Source: Novacetimonas maltaceti (GTDB taxonomy: Bacteria; Pseudomonadota; Alphaproteobacteria; Acetobacterales; Acetobacteraceae). Taken from it: DNA of 36,452 nucleotides. The position numbers and the translations under genes were made by a program. The DNA lies in contig NZ_POTC01000031.1 of NCBI RefSeq assembly GCF_002906255.1, forward strand, positions 1 to 36,452, written 5' to 3'. A model generated the notes under the pieces. The model ran no database searches, was not told the origin of the DNA, and saw only the letters and a program-made list of their open reading frames with translations. The number at the start of each line of letters is the position of its first letter. The stretch's first letter is position 1. Positions 1-8,598 of this stretch are shown here, in pieces.

Positions 1-2
1 TC

Positions 3-71
3 ACGACCGAATGGACACTCGTTGCTCTCGCATACAACTGTAAAAGAATGGCGCGGCTTCAGGCAGCATAA
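3..71 (+). CDS. C-terminal end of an IS transposase, cut by window edge
   Basis: The frame is open from the first base and ends at TAA (69-71). The last residues, TEWTLVALAYNCKRMARL, resemble the C-terminal tail of DDE transposases of the IS1182/IS5-like kind, which often end in EWTLxxLAYNxKRL. Only 22 residues are visible, so the IS family is uncertain and the body and catalytic residues lie outside the window. The element ends shortly after this stop and abuts a decapitated gene, which suggests an insertion with loss of material at the left border of the phage element. Confidence 0.55.
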   Translation, partial: TTEWTLVALAYNCKRMARLQAA

Positions 72-83
72 GCCAGGTCAGCC

Positions 84-302
84 TTGGCGTTATCAGCCGC
101 AAAATGCCCAACCCGACAGGCTGCTAGCGCGTTATCTGAACAGGTCGCCGCACTGAAAGAAGGCGAGCAAGTCAAGTTCAGCGCACGCTTCAAGCGTAGC
201 AGCGGCAATGATTGTTTAGAGGAACTCAGCATGACCCAGGCTGGGTCCATGACTGATCCTGATTATATCGCAACATTTACATCTGTCGTGAAGGTCGACT
301 GA
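84..302 (+). pseudogene. C-terminal remnant of a conserved small exported (OB-fold-like) protein
   Basis: A frame open right after the IS stop gives about 50 credible residues: EQVKFSARF, then ELSMTQAGSMTDPDYIATF, ending VVKVD. Motifs like 'V.FSG.F......ELS.T..GSMTDPEF...F' are known from small secreted OB-fold-like proteins in proteobacterial chromosomes and prophages. The start at 84 is a TTG with no clear ribosome binding site, and the first 20 residues read as IS-end DNA, so this is probably the 3' part of a gene truncated by the IS. The family match is from memory. Confidence 0.45.
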
Positions 303-363
303 AAACAGAAAGCCACTATAATCGGGCACGTTCTTCCTCTGTTACAGGCAGGGGGTGAAACAG

Positions 364-395
364 AAAGCCGCCGGTGTGCCTGCACTGGCGGCTTT
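364..395. terminator. Bidirectional rho-independent terminator
   Basis: Arms AAAGCCGCCGGTG and CACTGGCGGCTTT pair with one G-T wobble around a short loop. The hairpin lies between convergent genes: the plus-strand remnant ending at 302 and the minus-strand phage neck gene ending at 432. It closes the morphogenesis operon, so the transcription unit has a normal end here instead of running into the IS. Confidence 0.65.
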
Positions 396-431
396 CGTCT
401 TATGGATGGGGCGCATGGCATGACCCCACGA

Positions 432-1028
432 TCATTTGGGCGCACTTGATGGTGCCTTTTCCATCTTGATACCCTGCTGGACCGCGCGGCGGATACGCGG
501 TCCGAGCGATGCTTCCCGTTGTGTCAGGGCGATTTCGAGGAACGGGCGTGCGGTCAGGACGCGGGATTTTCCGACTGCCTGATTACCCCTGCGGTAGGTA
601 CGTCCATTGATCTGTGTGCCCTTGGTCGCACGACCGCCTGCGCCGCCGGAGCTGCTCCGTCCGCCGCCGTGGGCGCCGGCCTCGAGGAACAGGGCATAAA
701 ATGCCGTGTCACGGATCGCGACACCTTCGCCGGAGCGGAACGGCCGTACCCTGATCGAGCGCGCCAGCGTGCCGGTGATCTTGGCCGGGATCTGTCCGGG
801 CGCGGATGCCCGGTATTTCCCCGCCCTGTATCCCCCGCGATATGGCCCTGCGGATCCACCGGGGCCGTAATACAGCCTGCCGCCGCCTGAACTCTGCCGC
901 AGCAGGGTGCGGGCTGTGGCCGCGACCTCGTTCCCGGCCTGCCGGAACACGCGGGCGAGGGCCTTCTTGTCGAACACGAGAGCATCCGCCGACAGGCTGA
1001 CATTCATCCGGATTGCCGGTGTCGTCAT
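432..1028 (-). CDS. HK97 gp10-like phage neck / tail-completion protein
   Basis: 198 residues. The first credible start is the ATG at 1028, which overlaps the upstream stop as TGATG; a longer frame to 1052 exists but breaks this coupling. The N-terminal half has a helix (LARVFRQAGNEVAATAR) followed by Gly/Arg-rich sequence. The core has GTLARSIRV, then AFYALFLEAGAH, then a C-terminal ARPFLEIAL, the usual layout of HK97 gp10-like proteins: a SIxx strand, a Y..F.E.G motif and an RPF motif. These proteins join the neck to the tail. It is the last gene of the block; no tail tube, tape-measure or lysis gene follows. Confidence 0.75.
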   Translation of the reverse strand: MTTPAIRMNVSLSADALVFDKKALARVFRQAGNEVAATARTLLRQSSGGGRLYYGPGGSAGPYRGGYRAGKYRASAPGQIPAKITGTLARSIRVRPFRSGEGVAIRDTAFYALFLEAGAHGGGRSSSGGAGGRATKGTQINGRTYRRGNQAVGKSRVLTARPFLEIALTQREASLGPRIRRAVQQGIKMEKAPSSAPK

Positions 1029-1417
1029 CAGACGTTTTTTTCCTCCTCGCACTCCACGATCACGAACCGCTTACGGCCGTCTATCTCGCGGATCCGGCGC
1101 ACGCGGAATGTCTCGGTCCGGGTCGTGCCGTCCGGCAGCAGGGTCGAGCGGGTGATCGCGTAGGCATTGGGCAGGGAGTTCTGCCAGCGCATGAAAATGC
1201 GGTGCGTTATGGGGGTGTCGACCTGCTCGTTTCCACCAGCGGCCCCCCAGAACGTCAGGGCACCCACCGGCTGCACGTCGGCGCGCACGGTGGCCACTGG
1301 CATAGGGGTTTCCACGACGCTCGTGCTGTTGGGATCAGGCACCTGTACACGCTGCACGATCTGCACGGGCCAGCGCAGGCGCCCCAGCGGGAACGATTGG
1401 GGTTCAGGCATCGGCAT
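1028..1417 (-). CDS. Phage head closure protein (head-tail adaptor, SPP1 gp16-like)
   Basis: 129 residues, mostly beta-strand in character, as expected of head-tail adaptors that seal the connector after packaging. Features include RVQVPDPNSTSVVETP near the N-terminus, a central FWGAAGGNEQVDTPITHRI segment and RRIREIDGRKRFVIVECEE at the end; a T.R.. strand followed by an 'R.R..I.EID.R' type ending is common in the family. It overlaps the connector gene by 14 nt and is TGATG-coupled to the gp10-like gene. Confidence 0.75.
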   Translation of the reverse strand: MPMPEPQSFPLGRLRWPVQIVQRVQVPDPNSTSVVETPMPVATVRADVQPVGALTFWGAAGGNEQVDTPITHRIFMRWQNSLPNAYAITRSTLLPDGTTRTETFRVRRIREIDGRKRFVIVECEEEKNV

Positions 1418-2048
1418 CCCCGAAGGTGTACAGGCGATACGGCCACAGCAGGTTTTTCACGGCCTCGGGCATTTCGCCCCCGTCGTCGCCGCGATGTTCG
1501 TACAGGAATGTCGCCATCATCAGGATGGCCAACTGGATCGGCAGGGGAACGGACGTGCCGTCCGCACCATACCCGGCTACGAATTCGATCGCGATATGAT
1601 CGGACGGCAATGTCGCAACGCCCGCATGCAGACGCACGCGCGCCGGGTCCGTCGTCAGGTCCAGCGAATACTGGTCTGTCGACAGGACGGTGTCTGCCTG
1701 CCCCCATTCGCCGACAGAGATCGAACTGACGGCCTGCACCGGCGCGCGCGGCAGTTCGATCGGCCGCTGGAACAGCATGGAGTAGGGCATCCACAGCGGG
1801 AAAATATAGGCCGTGAACGGGACGAGCGGGAACTGGTTGATGGGAGCCTGATGCGCCATGACCCAACGCAGGGTCTGCGTGATCAGGGCGCGCCCGAGGA
1901 ACTGCTCCACCGCCTGGCGTGCGCCCGTCAGATACATGGCCAGCAGGGTATTGTCGTAATCGTAATCGATACGCGCATGCTGCTGCAGGACCTGCACCGT
2001 GACAGGTTCCACGGCCGGGGGCGTTACGACCGAGACGGTGGAATACAT
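1404..2048 (-). CDS. Phage gp6-like head-tail connector protein
   Basis: 214 residues. The N-terminal pattern, a short strand, then PVTVQVLQQHARIDYDYDN and an LxxYLxGARQAVEQFLGRAL helix, is characteristic of the gp6/phiE125 gp8 head-tail connector family, whose oligomer sits under the portal. A later 'P.APVQAVSSISV' segment and an AIEFVAGYG motif also fit. Position between capsid and head closure genes agrees. The C-terminus has a helix rich in M and A (IQLAILMMATFLYEHRGD), typical of this family. Confidence 0.85.
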   Translation of the reverse strand: MYSTVSVVTPPAVEPVTVQVLQQHARIDYDYDNTLLAMYLTGARQAVEQFLGRALITQTLRWVMAHQAPINQFPLVPFTAYIFPLWMPYSMLFQRPIELPRAPVQAVSSISVGEWGQADTVLSTDQYSLDLTTDPARVRLHAGVATLPSDHIAIEFVAGYGADGTSVPLPIQLAILMMATFLYEHRGDDGGEMPEAVKNLLWPYRLYTFGDADA

Positions 2049-2061
2049 TCAGACAGTTCCG

Positions 2062-2409
2062 TTACGCGGTGGGCGGCGTGGGGGCGGTGGTCGCGGGAGC
2101 GGCCTTGGTCGCGGCCGGTGCGGTAGCGACAGGCGCAGGGGAAACCGGCGCGGCCTGCGATGCCGTCTCCGTCGCCCTGGCGCGTTCGCTTGCGCTCTGC
2201 ACGACGCGGGTCGTGTCCAGTCCCGCCGCTGCAGGATCGACGGGCGACTGCTGCGGACCGCGGACATGGCACCGGGACGTACCCGGTACCGTGCTGCCCT
2301 CGATATTTTCCAGACCCGGCGAGAGGCTCTGTGCGTTCCTGGCGGTCGGATCGACCGTCAGGGGTTTCGCGCCGGAAATCTGTTCGACGGTGCGGTAAGG
2401 CGTGTCCAT
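2062..2409 (-). CDS. Small Ala/Pro-rich protein in the head operon
   Basis: 115 residues, not recognised. The first half is mixed (PYRTVEQISGAKPLTVDP). The second half is almost all Ala, Pro, Thr, Val and likely disordered. It lies between the capsid side and the connector gene, 13 nt upstream of the latter, and follows the 66-aa ORF with one base between stop and start. Genes here in HK97-type operons sometimes encode decoration or accessory head proteins, but nothing in the sequence shows that role. Confidence 0.55.
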   Translation of the reverse strand: MDTPYRTVEQISGAKPLTVDPTARNAQSLSPGLENIEGSTVPGTSRCHVRGPQQSPVDPAAAGLDTTRVVQSASERARATETASQAAPVSPAPVATAPAATKAAPATTAPTPPTA

Positions 2410-2410
2410 G

Positions 2411-2611
2411 TCAGCCCTTCCTCACCGTCCCGCGAACGGGTGCCTTCTGGGAGGCGTCGCCCTGCGGCGTGCGGCCATCATTGACGATGATCCCCACGCC
2501 GAGCCTGACCAGCATGGCGGCACGGGCCGGGGAAAACCCGGCCTCCACCCCACGGTTGTAACACTGCCACGAGCGGGTAAACCGCACCGTCTGTTCTCCT
2601 GACAACTGCAT
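2411..2611 (-). CDS. Small unknown protein following the capsid gene
   Basis: 66 residues. A strong ribosome binding site (AAGGAGAAG, 6 nt before ATG) supports the start. The middle has RSWQCYNRGVEAGFSPARAA followed by MLVRLGVGIIV, suggesting a short helix that recognises something basic; no transmembrane segment is convincing. It sits 12 nt after the major capsid stop, in the same operon. Similar small ORFs with 'W..YNRGE.AGF....A..L...G.A' are common after capsid genes in alphaproteobacterial phages, with no known function. Confidence 0.6.
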   Translation of the reverse strand: MQLSGEQTVRFTRSWQCYNRGVEAGFSPARAAMLVRLGVGIIVNDGRTPQGDASQKAPVRGTVRKG

Positions 2612-2623
2612 GTCCGCTTCTCC

Positions 2624-4219
2624 TTACGCGATGCCCGGTTCGGTGCCGCCCGGCGCAACGGTCGCGCCGTTGCCGGGGTTGTTGGAGCCCGTGGGCGGCG
2701 TGCCCCACGTGCTGGCCGCAGCCGAGCCGGTGCCGCTGGGCGCCTGCACGTAGTAGGCAGCGCCGCCGTTGGGCGTGTAACCGGTCGGTGCCCAGCCCGG
2801 AACGGTGGCCACGGCCAGCGAGGCCTGATGGCGCAGGCCGAAATCGTGCTCGCTGATCACACGGAACACCGTCTGGTCACGACGGAAGGCGCTGACCTGT
2901 GCGCCGCTCGTGTCCTGGTAGACAGCCACGTCGGACGCATCGATGTAGATCTCGTATGTGTCCGCGATCACCACATCCTTCATGTCGGCCATAAAGATGT
3001 AGGCCCCGTTGTTCACAGGGGCGGCCGTGGTGCCGGTGTTGATGTTCGACGGCAGCTGCTGGCTGATCTTGAGCGGATGGCCCATCAGGCGCGGATCGTC
3101 ACCGGACAGTTCGTCGCGGAACACGAAGTTGCCCACGCCGTCGCGCAGCGTCATCAGATACATCTTGACCGACGGCGTGGTGATCCACGTCGGGCGGATC
3201 ATCATGCTCATGCCGTTTTCAAGCAGCAGGAGCATGCCCTGCAGCACCGAAACGACTGCCGTCAGGATCGCGGCGTTATCCGTGGCGGCATCGCCGGTCG
3301 CAACGGGCAGCGCGGTCGCGATGATCTTGTTGGCCGCTGCCGCCTGGTTGAGCATCCCGATCGGGCTGTTGCCAGAGCCGTCACCCGTCAGGAACGCCAG
3401 ATCCTCACGGCGCGCCATGGTCTGCAGCAGGTCGTCGCGGACCAGGGCCTCCACGCCGATGGGGCTGCGGCGGATCAGGTCATTGCTGACCGGGACCAGG
3501 GCGGTCAGCTTCTTGGCGTTGAGCTGCAGGTCATCGAACGTTTCCTGCGAAACGCCGATGTCATCCAGTTCCCCGGTGTATCCCGCGCTGGCACCCGCCG
3601 CGAGACGCGGAATGGTCAAGTTGCCGCCTGGCATGGGGATCGTGGTGGGATCGGAATCACGGACCACGGTGCGGGCGCGCAGCAGTTCAATGATCTCGGT
3701 GGCGAACGCCTGCGGGATCAGGGCGCCACCGGCGGCCGTGCCGGTGGTGTTCAGCGCCTTGGCGACCTCCTTGTCGCGGAAACGCTTTTCCACCCATGCC
3801 GAGGCTTCACGCATGCCGCATGTCTTGGCCTTCAGCTGGCCAAGAATGAAACGTGCCGCCTTGAACCCCTTGGGCTCCTGCTGGCGCAGCGCGGGCTCGA
3901 CGCGATGGGTGCCGCGCGTGACGCGGGGGCCGAAACCGCGTTCCTCGTTGTCCAGCGGTGCCTCGGGGTCGCCCATGGTCTCCGGTTCATTTTCCGGGTC
4001 CAGCGGGTCGGCGTTCTCGCTCTCGAGGTTCAGGACCGCTTCCGCGCGACCGATGCGGTTATCCAGTGCGGCGATTTCGGCCTGCAACTGGGAGATGGCG
4101 TCGACGTCTTCCTGCGGCAGGCTCTCGTCATCGGGGAGGTCGGCCTCCTTTTTGACCAGGGCCCTGATGGCGTCGACCTTCTGGGCGCGCTTGTTCTTCA
4201 GTTCGTGGAGTTTGACCAA
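2624..4219 (-). CDS. HK97-fold major capsid protein with N-terminal scaffold domain
   Basis: 531 residues. The start is a TTG (VKLHELKNKR follows) with GGAG six bases upstream; no ATG is available. Residues 1-90 are charged and coiled-coil-like (a delta/scaffold domain, removed by the prohead protease in HK97 relatives). The shell domain begins near residue 150 (ALNTTGTAAGGALIPQAFA), with TVVRDSDPTTIPMPGGNLTI and VPVSNDLIRRSP as hallmark segments, and ends around 475 (ISEHDFGLRHQASLAVA). The last 55 residues are an unusual Gly/Pro/Thr/Asn-rich tail beyond the fold, perhaps surface-exposed. A terminator-like hairpin lies just upstream. Confidence 0.92.
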   Translation of the reverse strand: MVKLHELKNKRAQKVDAIRALVKKEADLPDDESLPQEDVDAISQLQAEIAALDNRIGRAEAVLNLESENADPLDPENEPETMGDPEAPLDNEERGFGPRVTRGTHRVEPALRQQEPKGFKAARFILGQLKAKTCGMREASAWVEKRFRDKEVAKALNTTGTAAGGALIPQAFATEIIELLRARTVVRDSDPTTIPMPGGNLTIPRLAAGASAGYTGELDDIGVSQETFDDLQLNAKKLTALVPVSNDLIRRSPIGVEALVRDDLLQTMARREDLAFLTGDGSGNSPIGMLNQAAAANKIIATALPVATGDAATDNAAILTAVVSVLQGMLLLLENGMSMMIRPTWITTPSVKMYLMTLRDGVGNFVFRDELSGDDPRLMGHPLKISQQLPSNINTGTTAAPVNNGAYIFMADMKDVVIADTYEIYIDASDVAVYQDTSGAQVSAFRRDQTVFRVISEHDFGLRHQASLAVATVPGWAPTGYTPNGGAAYYVQAPSGTGSAAASTWGTPPTGSNNPGNGATVAPGGTEPGIA

Positions 4220-4236
4220 TGATCGCTCCGGTCAAT

Positions 4237-4260
4237 AAAAAAGGCGCCCGAAGGCGCCTT
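4237..4260 (-). terminator. Strong intrinsic terminator between prohead protease and capsid genes
   Basis: On the minus strand the arms AAGGCGCC and GGCGCCTT enclose a TTCG tetraloop and are followed directly by TTTT, a textbook rho-independent terminator. It lies inside the morphogenesis operon, downstream of the protease (ends 4305) and just before the TTG start of the capsid gene (4219). It may set the ratio of capsid to portal/protease transcripts, with readthrough or a second promoter in between. Confidence 0.75.
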
Positions 4261-4304
4261 GTGATCAAGCGGGGAGGAGGCCCGTCCGGGCCGTCACTCG
4301 GTGG

Positions 4305-5039
4305 TCAGAGGGTGGACGCCAGTGCCTGGCGTGCACGTTTCTGACGGGCGATGCGATTGCGGCGTGTGGCCGCTTCGCGCTCTGCCTTTTCGATGTCGGG
4401 ATCTGCCGCGCGCGTCTGCGCATCGGGGTCTCCCGGCAAAGTCGGGGAAGGGGCGGGATCGGTGCTTGTCCCGTCGTTTTCAGGGTCATCGTCGCGCAGT
4501 GCGTCGGGATTGCACGGCACGCTGACCAGGCTGAACTCCAGCAGTTCCTGCCGTTTGAAATCCATCGGCAGGAAAAACGTGTCATCGTCCTCCCGCTCAC
4601 GGGAGATGTCGTATTCCAGCGGACGGAAACCGACACTCGTGGCGGGCAGGAAGCCGTCGCGGCTCAGGCGGAACGCCGCTTCGGCGCGGTCGCCCGCATG
4701 CGGGATATCCGCCGGTGCGAACTCGACGGTAGCTTTCAGCACACCATCTTCGACGCCGATATCCACGCAGCGCCCGATCGGGAATTTGTCCTGGTCATGC
4801 GCCCACAGGACAACCGGGTTTTTGCGATAGTTCGTCAGGTCCCATCCATCGATGGAAATGACGTCGCCCTCGCGGTCGGGATCCGGCGTGCTGATGACGT
4901 AGCGAAGGGTGCGCTTGGACGGTCCCGGCTGCACCTCGCTGATGATGTCCTTGCGGATCTGGACATTTTCGGGGTGTCGGCCCTTGCGGGCCAGCGACTT
5001 GAATCGCTTGGTGGTCATGAGTTTCGCCATGCGGCGCAT
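4305..5039 (-). CDS. HK97 family prohead protease
   Basis: 244 residues. The family's catalytic His lies in VLWAHDQDKFPIG (His81), and the nucleophile Ser in EFSLVSVPCNPDA (Ser173), where the S.V..P.NP pattern is the hallmark. The DREGDVISIDGWDL segment is also typical. It cleaves the capsid scaffold domain during maturation. The C-terminal 60 residues are charged and low in complexity (dispensable linker-like). It begins 7 nt after the portal gene stop. Confidence 0.92.
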   Translation of the reverse strand: MRRMAKLMTTKRFKSLARKGRHPENVQIRKDIISEVQPGPSKRTLRYVISTPDPDREGDVISIDGWDLTNYRKNPVVLWAHDQDKFPIGRCVDIGVEDGVLKATVEFAPADIPHAGDRAEAAFRLSRDGFLPATSVGFRPLEYDISREREDDDTFFLPMDFKRQELLEFSLVSVPCNPDALRDDDPENDGTSTDPAPSPTLPGDPDAQTRAADPDIEKAEREAATRRNRIARQKRARQALASTL

Positions 5040-5045
5040 ATCCCA

Positions 5046-6356
5046 TCAGGTCTGGGCGGCAGGGTCCGGCGCGGTGATGCGGGCCGGGTCATCGACTGCG
5101 GGCGCGGTCGATGCCGCGCCGGTATTGAGGGGCACGCGATACTCGTCCCCGCGCGGATAGGGGTTCATGCCCTCACGGGCGCGCCACTCATTGGCGCTGA
5201 TCAGCCCGGAATTGACGGCGGCCACCCCGGCCGTGACACGCGATTGCATGTCGCCGCGCAGCAGCTCGTCAAAATTAAAGCGCACCCGCAGCCGCGCCTT
5301 TTCTTCCGAAAACACCAGTCGACTGTGGATCTGTTCCTCGGCCTGGCGGGCCTTCGGGATCAGGGCGTTGTCGATGTATTCCTGACTCGCGTTCTCGAAA
5401 TTGCTGATCGTGACCTTGTCGCCACGACCGATCTTGTGTGGCGGGACACCGAACATGCCGCAGATGTCGATGTCTTCCTTTTCCCGCACCTCCAGGAACT
5501 GCGCTTCATCGGCGGTCATGCCGATGCGCTCATATTCCATCCCTTCCTCGAGCACGGCCGTCTTGCCGGTGTTATCGACGCCGCCGTAGGCATTGCGCCA
5601 GCTGCTCGCGATACGGGCAGCCGTCTCTTTCGACAGCGACTTGGACGTTTTCAGGACGCCCTGAATCTGCGTGCCGTTGCGAAACAGGGTGGCGCCATGC
5701 CTCTGGGCGGCGATGGCAAGCCCGATTGCCTCGGGGCAGGCCATGATGGGCGAGATGCCCATGTATCCGTCCAGCGTGAACCCGCGCAGATGGATCATGT
5801 CATCCTGATGCAGCCGGATGCCTTCCCCCACCAGCGGATGGCTGATGTGGTAGAATATCCAGCCGCGCGGCGACATCAGTACCGACACGCGGTCAGGCAT
5901 GATCGGGATGAGCGACCGGGGCTGTCCGTTCTGGCCGCGCACGATCGCGACATACGAATTGCCCCGCATGCACAGGCAGACCGTGACGTAGAACCAGAAC
6001 TGGTAGGCCGTCATCCAGCGATTGGGTGACGCCAGCAGTTGCGCCAGCGGATGCGTGGTCGTGACCAGGGCGCCGCGTCCGTTGGGCAGGATTTCCTGCA
6101 CCTGCAGCGGTATTTTCGCCAGGTCCTCGGATATGCGGTTCACACACGAAAACACGGCCGCAGCCTGCATCGCCGTGAACGGCGTGACCGGCAGGCCGGT
6201 TGCCGACGGCAGCGCCCCGAGGCCTGCGGACAGCCATGACGGGTAGGAACCCGATGCGAAACTGTCCGCCTTGGTACGGGTTGCGGGCAGACTGAGACGT
6301 GGCTCCCTGCGTTCGACCGCCCGGCGCGGGGAAAACAATGATGGCAGTAGGGCCAT
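5046..6356 (-). CDS. HK97 family phage portal protein
   Basis: 436 residues, the usual length. The family pattern is clear: VFSCVNRISEDLAKIPLQV, then HPLAQLLASPNRWMT, a FWFYVTVCLCMRGNSYV helix, DMIHLRGFTLDGYMGISPI, and FGVPPHKIGRGDK near the middle of the C-terminal part, followed by FENASQEYIDNAL. The dodecameric portal is the DNA gate of the head. The gene is coupled to the terminase by TAATG, and the protease gene follows. Confidence 0.93.
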   Translation of the reverse strand: MALLPSLFSPRRAVERREPRLSLPATRTKADSFASGSYPSWLSAGLGALPSATGLPVTPFTAMQAAAVFSCVNRISEDLAKIPLQVQEILPNGRGALVTTTHPLAQLLASPNRWMTAYQFWFYVTVCLCMRGNSYVAIVRGQNGQPRSLIPIMPDRVSVLMSPRGWIFYHISHPLVGEGIRLHQDDMIHLRGFTLDGYMGISPIMACPEAIGLAIAAQRHGATLFRNGTQIQGVLKTSKSLSKETAARIASSWRNAYGGVDNTGKTAVLEEGMEYERIGMTADEAQFLEVREKEDIDICGMFGVPPHKIGRGDKVTISNFENASQEYIDNALIPKARQAEEQIHSRLVFSEEKARLRVRFNFDELLRGDMQSRVTAGVAAVNSGLISANEWRAREGMNPYPRGDEYRVPLNTGAASTAPAVDDPARITAPDPAAQT

Positions 6357-8158
6357 TACAGAACCATGATCCCCCGTTCCTCGTAAACTGACGCGCCGTC
6401 ATCCACCAGCAGGCGGGACCTGCCCATGATCAGGGCGACGGGGCCGTCGATCTTGTTTTTGCCTTCGGACTTCCTTGGAAAGACCTGTTCCTTGGCATCC
6501 ACGCGGGCCTCCACGTTCGACATCATCCACGTCATGGGATGGGTGGGGCCGCATCCATGGACGATCCGTCCGGCATAAATTTCGGCATCCACCTGCTTCA
6601 TCGGTTCGGAATAATTTCGGGCGTTCTGGTCGAACTGGATGACATTGGCGCCTTTGCTCATGAGCCGTGTAACCAGGTAGGCGGCCTGAGCAGGGTCGAA
6701 GACAATTTCGTCAACGACGAACTGCGTGCGCAGCAGATCGATATCCGCCTCGATGCGCTCGAAGTCGGTAATCTCTCCGTCGGTAACGATCAGGGAAGGG
6801 GGACGACCCTCTTCGCCGTAAGCCCAGCCTCTGTAATGCTCGGCACCATCTGCGTTCTCGACCGCTGCTTCTGGCAGGTAATACCGACCAAAAGTGGCGA
6901 TGCGGCCGTCGGCCAGCGGGACCAGCACCTGAAGGGCCGCGATGTCCCGCCTAGATGCCAGATCCATCGCGAGGACGGCGCGACGACCATGCAGGGCTTC
7001 CTCGCTAAACGCCGGGTCGTAACAGGACGCCCACGACTGCATGTTGAAAAATGCGTTCCGGGCGTTCACCCAGAGGTTGAGGTGTTTCGTCTTGAACGTC
7101 GACTGCAGACGCGGATTGCGAATGGCCGCGGTCTGTCGTGCGATCAGGAATTCCTCCTGCACAGATACCCCGATATTGGGGTTTGCCTTGCGCAGGGCCT
7201 CGATCGTGGTCCAGTCGTCTTCCGGGTCGATCGTCCATTCGACGAAAAACCGCTCATCGTCGACGAAAATACCCTGCAGCATTTTCCGGCCGGTCTGGAT
7301 CTCATCGTAGCAGGGGCAGGCGATGTTCGAGCCTGCCGTGGTGATCCCCCACAGGATGGGCTGGTCGCGCGCGCCCATGCCGGTCAGCATCGTGTCCCAC
7401 AGGTCTGACGTGTCATGCTCGTGGTATTCGTCCACGATGGCGCATGACGGGGAGGCACCGTCGCCTGGCTTTCCGATCACGGGCTCGAACCGGCTGCCCG
7501 TGCTGATGACATGCAGGTTCGAGGCATTGACGCCCACGCCGTAGAACGACCGGAAATCCGGTGTCTTGAGCGCCATTTCACGGGCGGGACGAAACACCTC
7601 CCACGCCTGTTTTTTCGACGTGGCACCGCAATAGACCTCGGCGCCGGCCTCGTGGTCCGCTGCCAGCATGAACAGGCCGACAGGGGCGGACAGCGCCGAT
7701 TTCCCGTTTTTGCGCGGGACCACGATCAGCACTGTGCGGAACCGGCGCAGCCGCGTTATCCGGTGGCGCCAGCCAAACACGTTCACCAGGATGAACGACT
7801 GCCAGGGCTCGAGGCGGATCAGCTCTTTTTTCTGCGCCCATTTCCCCTTGGTGTGGGGCATGAGCTCGGTGAACTCACAAACGCGCTCCGCCTCGGCTGC
7901 GTCCAGTTCGTATGGCCAGTCCGCGTCACGCGCCAGGTCGGAGAGGAAGCGGGCGCACGCCAAGCGCACCCACTGGCACGCAGGGATTGTCCCCGATACG
8001 ACCTCGTCCGCATACCGGATAGCCGCGTCTACATGGGGCTGCGGCGGCGGTTTGCGTGGCTTTTTTACCCGATTTTCTGGAAGGCATTTTCTTTTTGCTG
8101 CCCTTCCGCTCCGACTTTCGACCGGTCGGCCGGTGTCAGGCCGAATTTCGCCAGCCAC
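6356..8158 (-). CDS. Phage terminase large subunit (packaging ATPase and nuclease)
   Basis: 600 residues. The N-terminal ATPase has an adenine-binding LEPWQSFILVNVFGW, Walker A VPRKNGKS (about 147-154), and Walker B IVDEYHEH with the acidic pair near 243-244, followed by the coupling motif GITTAGSN. The C-terminal RNase H-like nuclease starts at AVLAMDLASRRD (Asp399), with VFDPAQAA as a second conserved segment. It powers DNA translocation into the prohead and cuts the concatemer. The predicted start overlaps the small subunit gene by 94 nt; no better start is seen. Confidence 0.93.
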   Translation of the reverse strand: MAGEIRPDTGRPVESRSGRAAKRKCLPENRVKKPRKPPPQPHVDAAIRYADEVVSGTIPACQWVRLACARFLSDLARDADWPYELDAAEAERVCEFTELMPHTKGKWAQKKELIRLEPWQSFILVNVFGWRHRITRLRRFRTVLIVVPRKNGKSALSAPVGLFMLAADHEAGAEVYCGATSKKQAWEVFRPAREMALKTPDFRSFYGVGVNASNLHVISTGSRFEPVIGKPGDGASPSCAIVDEYHEHDTSDLWDTMLTGMGARDQPILWGITTAGSNIACPCYDEIQTGRKMLQGIFVDDERFFVEWTIDPEDDWTTIEALRKANPNIGVSVQEEFLIARQTAAIRNPRLQSTFKTKHLNLWVNARNAFFNMQSWASCYDPAFSEEALHGRRAVLAMDLASRRDIAALQVLVPLADGRIATFGRYYLPEAAVENADGAEHYRGWAYGEEGRPPSLIVTDGEITDFERIEADIDLLRTQFVVDEIVFDPAQAAYLVTRLMSKGANVIQFDQNARNYSEPMKQVDAEIYAGRIVHGCGPTHPMTWMMSNVEARVDAKEQVFPRKSEGKNKIDGPVALIMGRSRLLVDDGASVYEERGIMVL

Positions 8159-8598
8159 ATTGCCACCCTGCGGTTTGCATCAGCGATGGCGGCAACCTCG
8201 GGGCGCATACGCACCATTGGACCGCTCTTGCCTATTGTCACGTATGTCTGCGCACCGGCCGCAGCGACCTCGATTTCACGCATGACTGGCGTATCGTCGT
8301 CGGCCGTCCCATCGGGCACCTGCGTGACGATGGGACGCGCGAGGGATGCCCGCGCCTCCAGTTCATCCGCGACCGCCTCGCACAATCCCTCGAGCGCGAG
8401 GCCGTCCGCCGTGGTCAGGACGCCCATTCCGTCGAGCAGGCGGGCGGCTTTTGTCCATACCGCCTTCGCCCGTTTCGACAGGCCCGCTGGCGCAGTCGGA
8501 CGGGCGCGCTTGGGCTTCGGCTCTTTGGGGTTGGCGCGGCATGCCTGGGCGGTGCCCGTCACGATTTTGAGGTGCGTTGGCTTGCGCGGACGGGCCAT
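8065..8598 (-). CDS. Phage terminase small subunit, P27 family
   Basis: 177 residues. The start MARPRKPTHLKIVTGT is the classic opening of P27-type small terminases, then a Pro/Lys-rich linker, LSKRAKAVWTKAARLLDGMG, LTTADGLALEGLCEAVADE, and a final RVAMWLAKFGLTPADRSKV, all family landmarks. It recognises the packaging start (cos or pac) for the large subunit. GGAGG stands about 9 nt before the ATG. A HNH endonuclease gene lies upstream, the standard HNH-TerS-TerL order. Confidence 0.92.
   Translation of the reverse strand: MARPRKPTHLKIVTGTAQACRANPKEPKPKRARPTAPAGLSKRAKAVWTKAARLLDGMGVLTTADGLALEGLCEAVADELEARASLARPIVTQVPDGTADDDTPVMREIEVAAAGAQTYVTIGKSGPMVRMRPEVAAIADANRRVAMWLAKFGLTPADRSKVGAEGQQKENAFQKIG

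Noticed and set aside
2828-4238. Long plus-strand frames opposite the capsid gene
   Set aside because: The minus strand encodes a clear HK97 capsid protein. The plus frames are Ser/Arg- or Gly/His-biased shadows.
4698-6029. 443-codon plus-strand frame opposite portal and protease
   Set aside because: Shadow of two recognisable phage genes; no ribosome binding site.
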